Assembly: GCF_954871325.1 (NCBI RefSeq)
Contig: NC_088775.1
Coordinates: forward strand, 32,713,561 to 32,777,560
Source of the DNA: Gordionus sp. m RMFG-2023
Lineage: Eukaryota; Nematomorpha; Gordioida; Chordodea; Parachordodidae
Length of the DNA stretch: 64,000 bases
Reading direction: 5' to 3'
The translations under genes were made by a program, and so were the position numbers. The notes below the pieces were generated by a model. That model did not search any database. It was not told the DNA's origin and saw nothing but the letters and a program-made list of their open reading frames with translations. Numbering within the stretch: position 1 is the stretch's first letter; each line of letters begins with the position of its first letter. Below are positions 43,771-55,389 of the stretch, piece by piece.

Positions 43771-44376
43771 ATATCTTATGCATTAAATAAATAACAGACA
43801 ATAGGTCATATTCAAAAGGAAAAGATTATTCCAACGGGTTCAAACAATTATAATATGGATATTCAAAAATCCGATTAAATACAATAATAAGAGCTATGGT
43901 TTCTAAAAAATAATCAAAGGAAGTTAAAACAAATAATAATGAAACGACTGAATATCAGAAGGGACGAATCAAAATATAATGTTAACCACGGTTAGTGAAT
44001 TGGAAGAAGCAGCCATGCTTCAATAAAAAATAAAAATAACAATATGTAGGTTCATTAGGAACTGGATCTAATAATAAATATATGTATATTTTGATTATTT
44101 CAACGTATATGTCCTTGGCCCGCTAGGGTGAACTGGACATGTTGTAATTAGTTATAAAAAATAGTAATATTATTTTTATATATATATTATATTAAAATCT
44201 CGATCATTTTTATAGTTTGAAAAAAGAAATATTGTTTATAAAAATTACTTTTTATTTTTTTTTTACTTTATTGACTTTTGAAAAAATAAAGCGTATATTA
44301 AAGATATTGTGTTTTTTTCTTCCAATTATAAAGAATATATGATTAAAAAAATTTTAAATAAATTTTTTAAAAAGTG
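43771..44376. other. AT-rich, no feature
   Basis: Nothing supported. This is the target region of the 44385 element. Confidence 0.4.
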
Positions 44377-44384
44377 TCTATAAC

Positions 44385-46084
44385 CAGTTGCGTCTCTAGA
44401 TGAGGGGGGAGCGCAGGGGCTCGAGCCCATTGAAAAATTTGAATAGCCCCCCGAAGCAAAAAAAAAAATTTTTAAAGGGAATCTTAACCCCTTGAACTAA
44501 AAATAAATTTTGCCCCTGTTAGATTTGCATAAATCATTTGAATATAAATTATATTTTTATATAATTAGTTGGTTTATGAATATGTTATCGACGATTGTAA
44601 AATATTAATTTGAATATTCGGTTTAGGAATTTATTTTTTTATGAACTTTATATACTTGTAATTTTTATTATTTTTTATGAATTTTTAATATACTTATAAT
44701 TTTTTTGCACATTAAAAAATGTATATAAATGGGATAAAATTTTCAAATAAAATAGTTGTCTGGTTTTATAATTTCAAAAAAAACTTAGAGTTGTTGTGCA
44801 AAATTCAAGATATAAAATGTGGTTTAGTGAAAAAAGGAGTTGTTCCATTAAGTTTATTAAAGTCTCTCCCACAAGCCTTCGACAAATAGATTACAATTCA
44901 AATAAGGAATTGTAGCATTCTGAACGATTTCTTTTATAATTCTATTAAGTAATATATAGATTTAATTATACTATTTAAAAATTAATAGACTGTCTAAATA
45001 TTTATTAAATGAATACTATTTTTAATATTAGAATAGTTAAATTCATATACATTATATTTTCACTATCAGCTTGCAATCATTTTGTGTTAAAAATAGAATG
45101 TCAATATCACTCACTAAATATTAATTTAGCATTAACAGTTGAAGCTTAATTAACTATTATTATTTAAATTATTTGATAACCCTAATTAAATAAATATAAT
45201 CATTTTTTAATTGAAAACTAAAAAATTTAATATTGTAATTAGCCGAGTTCAAAATGACTAATCAACTGTATATTTATTTTTAAATTTTATTATCATACCT
45301 ATTCCTAAATATATTTTCAAGGTCCAAATAAGTATAAGAGATTTCTTTATAAAAAGTAAGTAGACATCAATGACACCTGTTCCCCCCCCAGTACGCCAAT
45401 GCGTTTATATATTATATTTCATTAAAATGAATGATAATCTTTTAGAAATTTAATATCTCACAATAATTTTCTCAATTACTTTTTTAGCTTCCATCATATC
45501 ATCTAATAGGAAGCTCTAACCACCATATAGTTTTATGATTTGGATTGGTCGTTTATATTCTCTTCTTCAAGAATTGTTGATTTGGGTAACAGTTATATTA
45601 GTTTGATATAATCTTTTGTCAATGTAAGTTGCTAAGAATTATATTATTGCATTGTGTGGCTTTTAAAAACTATTATCAATTGAGGCATATGTATGAATTT
45701 ATTAATCTTTTTTATCACTTGTAATTCTTTAGACGCAAATTTTTTTTATATCAGTAATCGAAAATATTTTATACTGTAATAAATAGATTTTGTATTAAAA
45801 AATATTATTTTTAGAAATGTCTTGTATTGTTTCAATTATTTATATGCCAGTTTATTTTGTATGCATAATATAATAAATGACAAAATATAAAATTCATAAT
45901 AATTGTTCAGAGTTAACATATTTAAAAAAAAGTATAATATATTAATAAAAAAACCCGGCCAAACGCTGGGCAAAAGTGGCCCAAAGGCCCGCTAATTAGG
46001 GGGCATGGAGGGCGATGCCAACCATAAAATTTTTTATAGCTGAGCCCCCCCCCCCCGAGATTGTATAGGCTAGCGACGCCCCTG
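44385..46084. mobile_element. Non-autonomous hAT element, 1700 bp, upstream of Dr1
   Basis: Ends CAGTTGCGTCTCTAG and, reverse-complemented, CAGGGGCGTCGCTAG. The 8 bp TCTATAAC lie at 44377-44384 and 46085-46092 exactly. The first 130 bp match the fragment at 26700-26817 (GCGCAGGGGCTCGAGCCC, CCTTGAACTAAAAAT). The interior is AT-rich without a supported frame; long C runs (about 45384, 46046) lie near the right end. Its right end is 304 bp before the Dr1 start codon. Confidence 0.9.
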
Positions 46085-46387
46085 TCTATAACGTGTTTTT
46101 TTTATTTTAAAAATGCGTAATTCTTTTACTTATATTATAGACGTCAAATTTTAGAAAAATTTATTTTAAAAATATGTGTAAGTATAAAGGTAGTTTGGTA
46201 TATCGAATTATTTAACCTGACTCACTAATCTAATCTGGCCATAAGAATGTTAAGTCTGCTACACGTCAGGTGTCATATAAAAATATTTTGTGATAAATTC
46301 AATAGATTTTAAGAATTGCTTTTATGAATTAATAAATGTTCTACCACAGAGCTATATTTTACATTCTTTTATTGGGATAAAATATTA

Positions 46388-46601
46388 ATGGCAGATAAAG
46401 AAGATGATGAACCAACTATTCCGAGAGCAATTTTAAATAAAATTTTTAAAGAAACGATTCCTTCTGTAAGAGTTGCTAGTGAAACTCGTGAATTAATTTT
46501 AAACTGTTGTTCTGATTTTATACGATTCATATCTACTGAAGCATATAAAATATGTAATGAATCTGATAAAAAAACTATTGTGCCTGAGCATATTCTCACA
46601 G
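46388..46601 (+). CDS. DR1: Dr1 exon 1
   Basis: 214 nt, MADKEDDEPTIPRA to HILT plus the first base of an Ala codon. Holds most of the histone fold. Reading on past the splice donor gives an immediate Gly-stop, which explains the short apparent frame. Confidence 0.95.
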
Positions 46602-49600
46602 GTTAAAAATTTATATACACTAGTAAAAATAACTTTTTTTAAATATAAGCAAATTTGGGGTAAACTAAATTTTATAAAAATGTATGAAAAATATATATAA
46701 TGCTATAAAGCACATTAAAACTTAACTTACTATAAATTTTAATATATATTACTGCCCAGGCCTGAATCTTCCCTATTTACTGATGGGTTATATTAAAATA
46801 TTGTTATTAATGAGTTCAATTACCTGGGTCTTTCATTCTTATATATGATGGTTATATTAAAATAGTATTTAACTAGTTCCAGTGCTGGCCAGGCTTAGGT
46901 CCTCTTTATTTAGATTTAATAGGTTATATTAAAATAGATAGTACCAAACAAACTCCTTTTTTAAAAATATAGTAATTTTTATAAATTAAAATTTTATTTT
47001 TTGTTTAAAATTTAGTATGTACTTTTATGCAGTAGCTCATTATGGGAGTGGGGCAAATCCCTAAAAATTTTATGCCTAAAAAAAGTTCTTTATAGTTAAA
47101 AATAATTATTTTCAAAAAAAAAATTTGAGCCCTTCAAGTAGTTTTGCTAAATGGCTTGATTTGAGCTGATTTTTAAAATTGGCAAATAAAAAATATTGCT
47201 TAAGCATGAGATTTTGCTAATAGATGCCCAAACTGTTGTGCCATTTATGAGATAAAGCTTCAGGCTTGTGTAATATTTTTCTGGATAAAATAATAAGTTA
47301 GTCATTTTTAAAAATGAGCCATTTAACAACATTACCCCCATATAAATATTGTATAAATTTTAGAATATAATTTTATTTTTTACTGAAATTTTATGGAATT
47401 GAAGAATGAAAAAATTTTGGTAAGAAATAGAAAATAATTCGGTAAATTTAAAAAATTAATATATATTTAAACTTTTTAATAAAATTTTCAAAAATTAATT
47501 AATAAAAAGGATGAGGCTGTGTAAAAATGAAAAATTATCAAAAAAAGTAATTTTGTAAACTTTAAAATATTAATAATTTTTCCCACAAAAATCAAATTTT
47601 TTTATTTTAATCAAATTTTTATTCAAGAGATTGTGGAAATAATTTAAATTTGGAAGAACATAAAAATAGATAAGAATATTAAAATGTTAAGTTAATGATT
47701 TTAGTGATCTGCATCGGGCCTAATTTTTCAAGCCTGGCCCAGCCCAAAATTTTTTTATAATGTTTTTCCCAGCCCGAATTCAAGATTTTTTTAAAAAATT
47801 TTGCCGGCCTGGCCCTAATTTATTTAAATATAGAAATTAATTATAATAATTACTCAAAATAAACGATATATGTTATATGGCATCTACTTTCTATAAATAA
47901 ATCACATATTTTTTATTTTACATTAAAAATTCAACATAAAATTGATAAATTTAGATATATTTTAAAAAAATTTAAAGACCTGGCCTGGCCCGAATTTTCA
48001 TAAAAAATATTAAGCCCGGTCTGAAGCCCATTTGGGCTGGGTATGGGTTGGGCCTACTTTTGCAGATCTCTAATTAATTTCTCACTATGTTCTGGTTTAT
48101 ATTGGTATTGGTTTTTATTATTATACATACAATTTAAAATTAGAGAATAAAAATCATTATTTTTTATAATAAAAACCCTTGATCATATTTAAAATAAACA
48201 ATATCAATTTTAAAAGGGTGTGGTAATAAATATTATTTAATAAATCAATTACTTTTAAAACACTGACATAAGTTTCCTGGTTAAAAAGACAGTGGGGTTA
48301 ATTCCATATTAAATCGACAACTTTTCAGCCCAACCTTTTTAATTTTGATAATTTGCATACTGAGAGAACATAATTATAAAGCATAGAATCTAAAATTTTA
48401 GTTTCTAAGCACTAATAGTTTCTGAGATATCAATGGTCAAACTCAAAAGTGCCAAAAATGACTTTTTTTTGAAAAATATTTAAAAATTGGAATAAATATA
48501 AAAATAATGATGCTAAAAATAAAAGTTATATGTAATTTTATTAAATATTAAGGAATTTTATAAAATAATAATCTTGTGGTCTTTATTTAAGTTATAAATT
48601 TTGAACCTGAAAACTACAGGGTGTTTGGCTTTCCAAATTTTGAATTTAATATTTTATTATTCACTTATATCTATATGTAAAAATATTTTAACATGAGACA
48701 GCCATGGGTTTTTAATTTTCATGATTTAAAAAAATTAATGAATATTTTTTCATAAATAGATGGCGCTCCTATATAAAATAACATATTTTTGTTAAAATTA
48801 TCAGTTTTTTAAATTTTTTTCCATTTTAAATATAAATTATAAGATTCTCCAGCATTAATATTATGAAATGAAATTAGGTAGCTATGTTTATAATAATTTT
48901 TTTCTTGTAAAAAATTATTTTAATATTTTTGCAAATATGATAGAAAAATTAAAATTCATGAAAGATTTTACTTATTTTCGGCTTATCATTAAATTAAGTA
49001 TTTTTGATGCCTTGGTAATTTCGTTTTGCAATAAATGATAAGTACGAAGGAGATCTGGTGTCTCGGCATAAACAAAAGTATTTACTCGACTTTTAGAGTG
49101 TAGAAAATTTATTTTCATTTCATCTCTATTTTTGCCAACTTTTTTCACAAATCCTAACCACTAATCGTTTTCTTACATACAGGTCACATATCCTCTAATT
49201 TCATCAATTAGCAGATCCTTACATGGATTTACTATATTCTTCACAATAAATAAACTTCTGCGAATTTGAATTATATAGCATTGAGCTTAGTTAACCCGAT
49301 TAAAAACATTGCGTGAATTTTTTATGTCCCAGATATTGAGATAAATTTACTGCCTTATCTCTTCTGTCTTATGCTCTATGATGGCATAATAAAAATTTAT
49401 ACCTTTTATAGGACTTCAGCCTATTTATGAAATTGTACTGGCATAATTGTTTGATCTGAATAAGGTTTTTGTAAGTTTTCCTTGATAACTAACCTATTCT
49501 GGATTATTAATTATTATTTCTGAAATAGCTTTTGTTATTTTCGCTTTCGAATCATTTTTTCAGTAAGTTTTTTTTCCTTAATAGAAGATTCCAATTTCAT

Positions 49601-52600
49601 TTAAAGTAATATTGAATACATATGGATGCTGTGGTGATATTATTTATTTTGCTGTTAGAATTTATATTTTCAGATTTTTTTTGTGATAAACGCCTACGGC
49701 ATTGATCAAAATATGTCTTCTTATTAAGTTATCCATCTCATTACTTTTGGCAGATTCATTTTATAATGAAAGTGCTTAGATTCTTTAAAAGGATTTGACC
49801 ATTTATATTTATACATTATAGTTTTATGAAAAAAATATAATTAATATCGAAACATTCGTAAAGTAAAAATTAATTAATAGCGCAGGTATGAAAACTGGCT
49901 TTTATCTTTCAACACTTAATTATTATATTTTCCCGCAGATACTGGGATCATTTATCAATAATAAGAAAAAATGTTATTAATGCTAGTAAATCTTATTATT
50001 TATGTTTAAAAATGGGAAATTTTTTTAATAATTAATAACAAAAATGCGTTATTTTATTAAAACACCTATGGCTGTTTCAGGTATAAATTTTTTTTACATA
50101 TAAATATAATATAAGTGAATAATAAAATATTAAATTCAAAAAATTCCTAAAGCGAAACACCTGGAGTTTCAGGTTCAAAATTTACAACCTAAATAAAAAC
50201 CGCAAGATTATTATTTTATAAAAGACCTTTAATAAAGTTACAAAATAACATATAAGCTTTATTTTTAGCATCATTATTTTTTTAACTTATCCCAATTTTT
50301 AAAAATCGTATTTTTCGAAAATTGATATCTCAGAAACTATTAGTACTTGGAGACTAAAATTTTAGATTTGATGCTTTCTAAATGTTCATTCAGTGAATTT
50401 TATCAAAATTAATAAGGTCGGACTAGTTATCGATTTGGTATGGAATTAGCCAATAAAAAGACACTTCACAAAAAAATCACAATTTTAAAAAAATTTTAAA
50501 TGCCTAAAAAATGGCAATTTAAAAAATTTTCCCTGTTTTTATTAATAAAATTTCAAAAATTGGGGTATTTTTGTCAGTGTCTTTTTTTCAGAGTAATTTT
50601 GTCCAGGGTATTTATGTCAGTTATTCCAAATATTCATTCAAAAATCAGATGCATAACCAAGGGAGAAGGGGAGAATCTCCCCCCACCCCAACCTCATTGC
50701 AAATATACCTGTTCTCACATAAATATAATTCGAATTATTTTGAAAAAAAAACATTTTTATAAAAAAAATAAGTGAAATCTAAATTTTTTCTTATAAAAAT
50801 ATAATATAGTCAAAGGTTTACATTAAGTGGACCGAAAGACCTCCAATATATTTTTTCACAACAGTCCTCATTAGATGTTATAATATAATTACAAATCTCG
50901 AAAAAATTTTGACCAGATATAGGATATAGTCCGAAAATCATGCTTTTTTTGTGATAGATTGGACGCGAGATAACTTTCTATAGCAAACTTAATAAAAAAT
51001 TTATTCTTATTATAAAAATTATTATCTCTTACTTGGTTTTCAATTATACTATCAACCATTACCAATGATTTGCAACCTTACTGATTTTTATATTGGTAAT
51101 GTCTCTGCTCAAAAGTCCAATTGGTTTCTTCTATTAACCAAGAAGGTCTAGCTTTATTTATTCAACCAAAGCAGTTAATTATTTTTTATAAAGTATGTAG
51201 GCTTGATAAAGCCTTCACAGATTTTTAGAATTCGAAATTTAAGGACCTGATTTCATTTTTTAGTACTGTTTGGGGTTTTTTTTGTAAACTCCACCGGATT
51301 TTTTATTTTTGATTATTTTCGATATACCCCGGTAATTTTAAAATTTCGTTATTTTAATTTTAAATAATTTTGGCAATATTTTATAAATTGTTTCAAAGTG
51401 AAATTGAAACCCTAAATGAGAATTAAACGCTCCTTCATATGATTTTCCTACTGATTAATTGATATAATTAGGATTTATGTTTGAAAAGTAGCTCCAATCC
51501 GGGTTTTAATTTAAAAAAATATTTTTAGGCCCGGGGACTGGATCTGTTTTGAAAAAAACTAATGATTCTACTCATATACTTAGGGCAGGGCTTTATCCTG
51601 GCTGACTTCCAAGTCTGATAAAAAGGACACATATGGTTACATAAAACAACAAAAAATTAGGCCAAAACAACCTCCAAATAAAATTTATTTAGTTTGCAGG
51701 TTTAACATACGTAGAATGTTGCCCTAATCAGTATTTGAATTAAAAGGAATGGAATAGTAAACATTAGACAAGTCATAATTAGGCCTCGTATTAAATGTCT
51801 TCAAGTCCAAGCAAACAAAACAATGTTTTTAAGTGGCGGTCTGGTATTCAAGTTAAGGAAAAATTTTGAAGCGTTATATTATAAAGAAAGAAAGATTTTT
51901 ACATTCTTTTTATTATTAATTTTGTTTACTATTAGCCCTACAAAATTTGGGATTCCACGATTTCGTTCCAGACGCTAACATCGTATTGAACGACTGCAAG
52001 GACCGAATGGCAAAACGTAAGCGGAAAAGCCATCGACTCGAAAATCTTGGTATCCCGGAAGAAGAATTGCTTAGGCAGCAGGAAGAATTATTCGCTAAAG
52101 TTTGTTTTATATAGTTTAATAGCCTATATATAGACTCTATAAATATTCAATTTTTTTTAATACGTTACTTTTATATACTAACATTTTTTGTAAACTCTGG
52201 CGTCACTAAAATTTTCTTGTAATTAAAAAAAATGAATTACTTAATCTTCAATTATGACAAGGGGAAGGGAGGAAACGGCAGCCAGGGTAATTGCGCAATT
52301 TAATTGGACCTTTGTTTTTTAATCATAATAATTTTCAATAGTTGGGTAGTTTAAAAATAAAAATTATTTCCACCTATAACTTGGATAGTTTAAAGTAAAC
52401 AAATATTTCTCTTCACCTTTATCTTTCAGAGTAGTATTAACTAGAGATGTGCAAATCACGGCCCGGCCCTTGTCTATTTTTTAAAAATAATTTCGGGCCA
52501 GGGCAGGTTTAAATTTATAACTGATATTATATTTTGTCAAATAAATTGATATATATTTTAAAGTTCTTGCAAGAAAATTTCAAAAAATTCTGGCCGGGCC

Positions 52601-53317
52601 GGACGGAAGAATAATTTTTATTTTCGGGACAATTAGAAAATTTCGTTCGGTATCGGGCCGGGTAGTAATTTTTTAAAAAACAATTCGGGGCGGGCTTGAC
52701 CGATGCGCATCATTAATAATAATATCTAGGCTTTCTAATTTCGAATAACTTTCATACCCATTTTGTACATTATTTATAAATGGATCGATTCTTATAGTTT
52801 ATTAATTAACCACAATTAAACTATGTTCAGCTCGAATTGGAAATTCAATCGCTTTTGCAGACCTTCACATTATTTTAATTTAGTTAAACTATGGCGTAGT
52901 TTATATTTGACCAACCGTTTCTAAGGAATTTAAGGGAATCGTTGAATTTTAAAATTATAACAATATCTGGACCTTTTTTAAAAAATATAGTAACACTAAT
53001 CTCTTATCATTTGTAAGTTTCCAGTATTAAAATAATACATACTCTAAAAGTATTTTCTTAGACCATTCCCAACGTATCATAATTTTTAAATATATTTATG
53101 CATCTGTATGAATGTGATAAATAATTCATGTCTTATTTATTAATATGTATCAATTTTATTTGAAAAGGCTAGACTCGAACAAGCTACGGTGGAACATAAA
53201 CAATGGCTACAATTGCAAGAAAACTCTATGCTTCACCTGAATTCTCATTTCGCAAGCTACAAGGATATCATGGGATTGAAAAGTTACGCCGATGAGCCAG
53301 ATTCGGATTATGATTGA
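46388..53317 (+). CDS. DR1: Dr1 / NC2-beta, TBP-binding corepressor subunit (3 exons)
   Basis: Exons 46388-46601, 51936-52099 and 53168-53317 join to 528 nt, 175 codons plus TGA. Introns are GT-AG (CACAG|GTTAAA...ATTAG|CCC, phase 1; AAA|GTTTGT...AAAAG|GCT, phase 0). Exon 1 (residues 1-71) encodes the histone fold: TIPRAILNKIFKETIPSVRV and NCCSDFIRFISTEAYKICNE, KKTIVPEHIL. Exon 2 gives LGFHDFVPDANIVLNDCKD and KSHRLENLGIPEEELLRQQQ then ELFAK, the conserved TBP/DNA-contacting region. Exon 3 ends with a glutamine-rich helix (ARLEQATVEHKQWLQLQ) and an acidic tail. Dr1 pairs with NC2-alpha (DRAP1) by the histone fold and clamps TBP on DNA, blocking TFIIA/TFIIB. Length equals the vertebrate protein within one residue. 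No frameshift, unlike every TE gene around it. The ATG is the first in the frame, preceded by an AT-rich leader. Confidence 0.95.
47139..47334. mobile_element. TAGTGTTG-type hAT MITE, copy in Dr1 intron 1 (196 bp)
   Basis: Starts TAGTTTTGCTAAATGGCTTG, ends CATTTAACAACATTA; TTTTTAAAA hairpin motifs inside both ends. More diverged than the other copies; flanks do not match, so it is an older insertion. Confidence 0.7.
47701..48073. mobile_element. GC-rich hAT-like element in Dr1 intron 1
   Basis: TTAGTGATCTGCATCGGGCC at the left and, reverse-complemented, TTAGAGATCTGCAAAAGTAG at the right: the same ends as 1101-1460, in the opposite orientation. Near-identical sub-terminal AAATTTAGATATATTT blocks. 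Target duplication unclear. Confidence 0.75.
48296..50456. mobile_element. Long-TIR element (2.16 kb) in Dr1 intron 1
   Basis: Arms of ~420 bp, 48296-48715 and 50045-50456, are inverted copies: ends GGTTAATTCCATATTAAATC and GGCTAATTCCATACCAAATC; shared TAAAATTTTAGTTTCTAAG-type and AGTTATAAATTTTGAACCTG-type blocks, and GCTGTTTCAGG against CATGAGACAGCC. The interior carries a broken minus-strand frame (next entry). Superfamily not recognised. Confidence 0.75.
48960..49840 (-). pseudogene. Broken coding region inside the long-TIR element, family not recognised
   Basis: Minus-strand frame pieces include ESAKSNEMDNLIRRHILINA near 49745, KITKAISEIIINNPE, a Cys/Lys-poor middle, and near the end IDEIRGYVTCM, NDEWLGFVKKVGKNRDEMKI then NFLHSKSRVNTFVYAETPDL. 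The 'W-G-V-------V-F-H----FYWP' flavour recurs in TE-encoded proteins of unknown function in animals, but I cannot name a family. No DDE triad or polymerase motif was seen. Confidence 0.4.
51936..52099 (+). CDS. DR1: Dr1 exon 2
   Basis: 164 nt, from the second base of the Ala codon through LQNLGF to ELFAK. Acceptor ATTAG and donor GTTTGT. RLENLGIPEEELLRQQQELF is identical to the animal consensus. Confidence 0.95.
52100..53167. other. Dr1 intron 2 (1068 bp)
   Basis: Donor GTTTGT, acceptor TTGAAAAG. Contains one GC-rich hAT-like element (52443-52715); the rest is AT-rich. Confidence 0.85.
52443..52715. mobile_element. GC-rich hAT-like element in Dr1 intron 2
   Basis: AGAGATGTGCAAATCACGGC at the left; right end CCGATGCGCATCATTAAT. 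Internal GGCCGGGCCGGAC and TCGGGCCGGGTAG blocks as in 1101-1460. Confidence 0.65.
53168..53317 (+). CDS. DR1: Dr1 exon 3 and stop
   Basis: 150 nt: ARLEQATVEHKQWLQLQ to DSDYD and TGA at 53315-53317. Confidence 0.93.
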   Translation, partial: ARLEQATVEHKQWLQLQENSMLHLNSHFASYKDIMGLKSYADEPDSDYD

Positions 53318-53363
53318 AATGAAGAATACATTCAAACCCAAGATTTCTTCTTTAAAAAATTAA

Positions 53364-53369
53364 AATAAA
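53364..53369 (+). terminator. Dr1 poly(A) signal
   Basis: AATAAA 47 nt after the stop codon. First canonical hexamer in the 3' flank. Confidence 0.65.
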
Positions 53370-55389
53370 TAGAATTAACCGAGACAATGCTATTTATCTT
53401 CCATCACTATATTAATTAATTCATTGTTAACCTTCTATATTTTTTGAGATGTAATTATTGTTGATTTAAAAATTAAAAAAAATAACTCCTAAAGGCATTT
53501 AAACTGAATACATTTTTGCACGCTAAGAGCTTGCGTGAGCGTGATTGAAAATAATTATCTTTATTCATTGTTCATTTTTCCTTTTTTAAAATTATCCCAC
53601 TCTCCACCAAATGATTCAAGAGATAATTTGTTGAAATTATATATATATAATATCCATTCATATAATTTTGTTAATAATAATATTATTTTTTTGTTATAAT
53701 ATAAATAATAATTTTCATGTTCATATATATTTTTTTAAAACCATTTTATATTTATCTTATATTTTGCAGGGCTTAAACCAATTCAGCCCCTTCAATGATA
53801 GGCCTGAGTTACTTAAAGGATATTCATATAAGCCACTTTGACAATATATAAAGCCCTAATTAAAGTAACCTGTGTTTTAAATATTTCTTTTTTTAAGAAA
53901 GAGTTTTAAAAAATGCTTTAACAAACAAATATGTTTTTTTTTTGAAACAACCAAAAAAAATTGCACTTGTCAACATTACTGCTTATAAATATTAAACGTC
54001 ACTTTTATCAGCAATTGATCTATTGTCTTGTTGACATTAATGGCTTCTTAATTGAATAGGAAGTAATTCACATCTCCGCGAATATATCTTATAAACGCAA
54101 CCGATATAATATATAAAGAATGGTTTAATTTTAATATGTCTATTTTAAAACGATATAAAATATATAATATAAATAAATTTTTTATAATATTATTTTGTTA
54201 TTAAGGTTATCATCGAATAAATGCTCTCATAAAATTAAATTGCTTATATGTTTATGGATTGCTCTCAGGGCACTGGAGATAATTCGGCCCCTTGAAAAAA
54301 TTATTTTACTAACGACCTCATTTTTATTAGGGGTTTCGTCTACCATATCCCTTATCTGGCGAGCCTTTAGCGTTTCCTTTCAAAGGTTTATTCTAATTAT
54401 GTGTTTTTTTTATATTAAAAAAATTTTTTTTATAAAAACGATGGGTTAAAAATTATCTGCAGCTATTTATTTTATTAAAATAGACTAGTATGACATAGAT
54501 CACATTTTTTTTAGGAAATGCCCATATAAAATCATACTCATTGCGCATAATATAAATCTGGTATATTGCAAAAATGATTTGTATCATACAATTAAATTTT
54601 TACATTAATATAAAAGGAAAACCTTTGCATTTATCAGATAAATTTGGCTGACAAGCAGGGATTCAAACCTAACTCGGAAAAGAAAACCCGGTTTTTGAGA
54701 AAAAAATTGAGCCCGAACCGAACCTGAACCCCGTTTATAAAATTTAAAACCCCGAACTGAACCCGAGATTTTTTATAAACCAGGGTTGAATGCAGTGTAT
54801 TGTTTAAAATCAAGATATTTATATAATTGTAAATACAAATATTAATAATTTAATTAAGATTTTATAATATTTTCAATTAAGTGAACTGTTAATAAATTTT
54901 AAACAACTTAATTCATTTACGCCATTTTTTAAATTTATTCTCAAAGATTCCTATAGAGTGCTAATAAATTTTAAACAATTAAATTCATTTGCGCCATTTA
55001 TTTTTAATTTAAACCCTTTTCGCAAAGATTATTAATTAGAGGAAAATGAAAGTCAACAGGTCAAAGGAAAAATTATTATATTGGATATTGTTAATTTAAA
55101 AAATTCTCAAAATCTAACTTAAAAATTGTTAAACAAAGATGCAGTGCAGTTTTTGTAAAATCATTTTATAATTTATATATGCTAATAATTATTTTTTGTT
55201 CAGATTAATTTTTACCATATATAAATGAAGTGCATATTATAAATGAAATTAAACTTTTAAATCTGTTTCTTAATTCTATGAAATCATTGCCATTTAAATT
55301 TTCTTTTATTTGAAAGTATAATAAATGTTCCTCAATTCATCATTTTATTATAAAGATTTAATATCAAAGATAAAATAATTTTGAGAAGC
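53370..55389. other. AT-rich intergenic DNA
   Basis: 54660-54790 holds CCCGAACCGAACCTGAACCC and GAACTGAACCCGAG blocks, another CCGAA-type GC-island repeat that recurs weakly at 56932-56985 (GGTTCAG, GGGTCCGGTTCAGCTCGGG). 54885-55035 is a ~78-bp tandem duplication (TAATAAATTTTAAACAA-T-AA then TTCATTT-CGCCATTT). No gene. Confidence 0.5.

Larger units (their letters stand above)
46602..51935. other. Dr1 intron 1 (5334 bp), TE-loaded
   Basis: Donor GTTAAA, acceptor TTTACTATTAG. Holds a degenerate ~83-bp triplicate (46745-46945, GGTTATATTAAAATA), MITE copies at 47139-47334 and 47701-48073 and the long-TIR element 48296-50456. 50640-50700 has a CCAAGGGAGAAGGGGAGAAT-CTCC block like the ends of CAG-type elements. 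50800-51930 shows nothing else. Confidence 0.8.
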
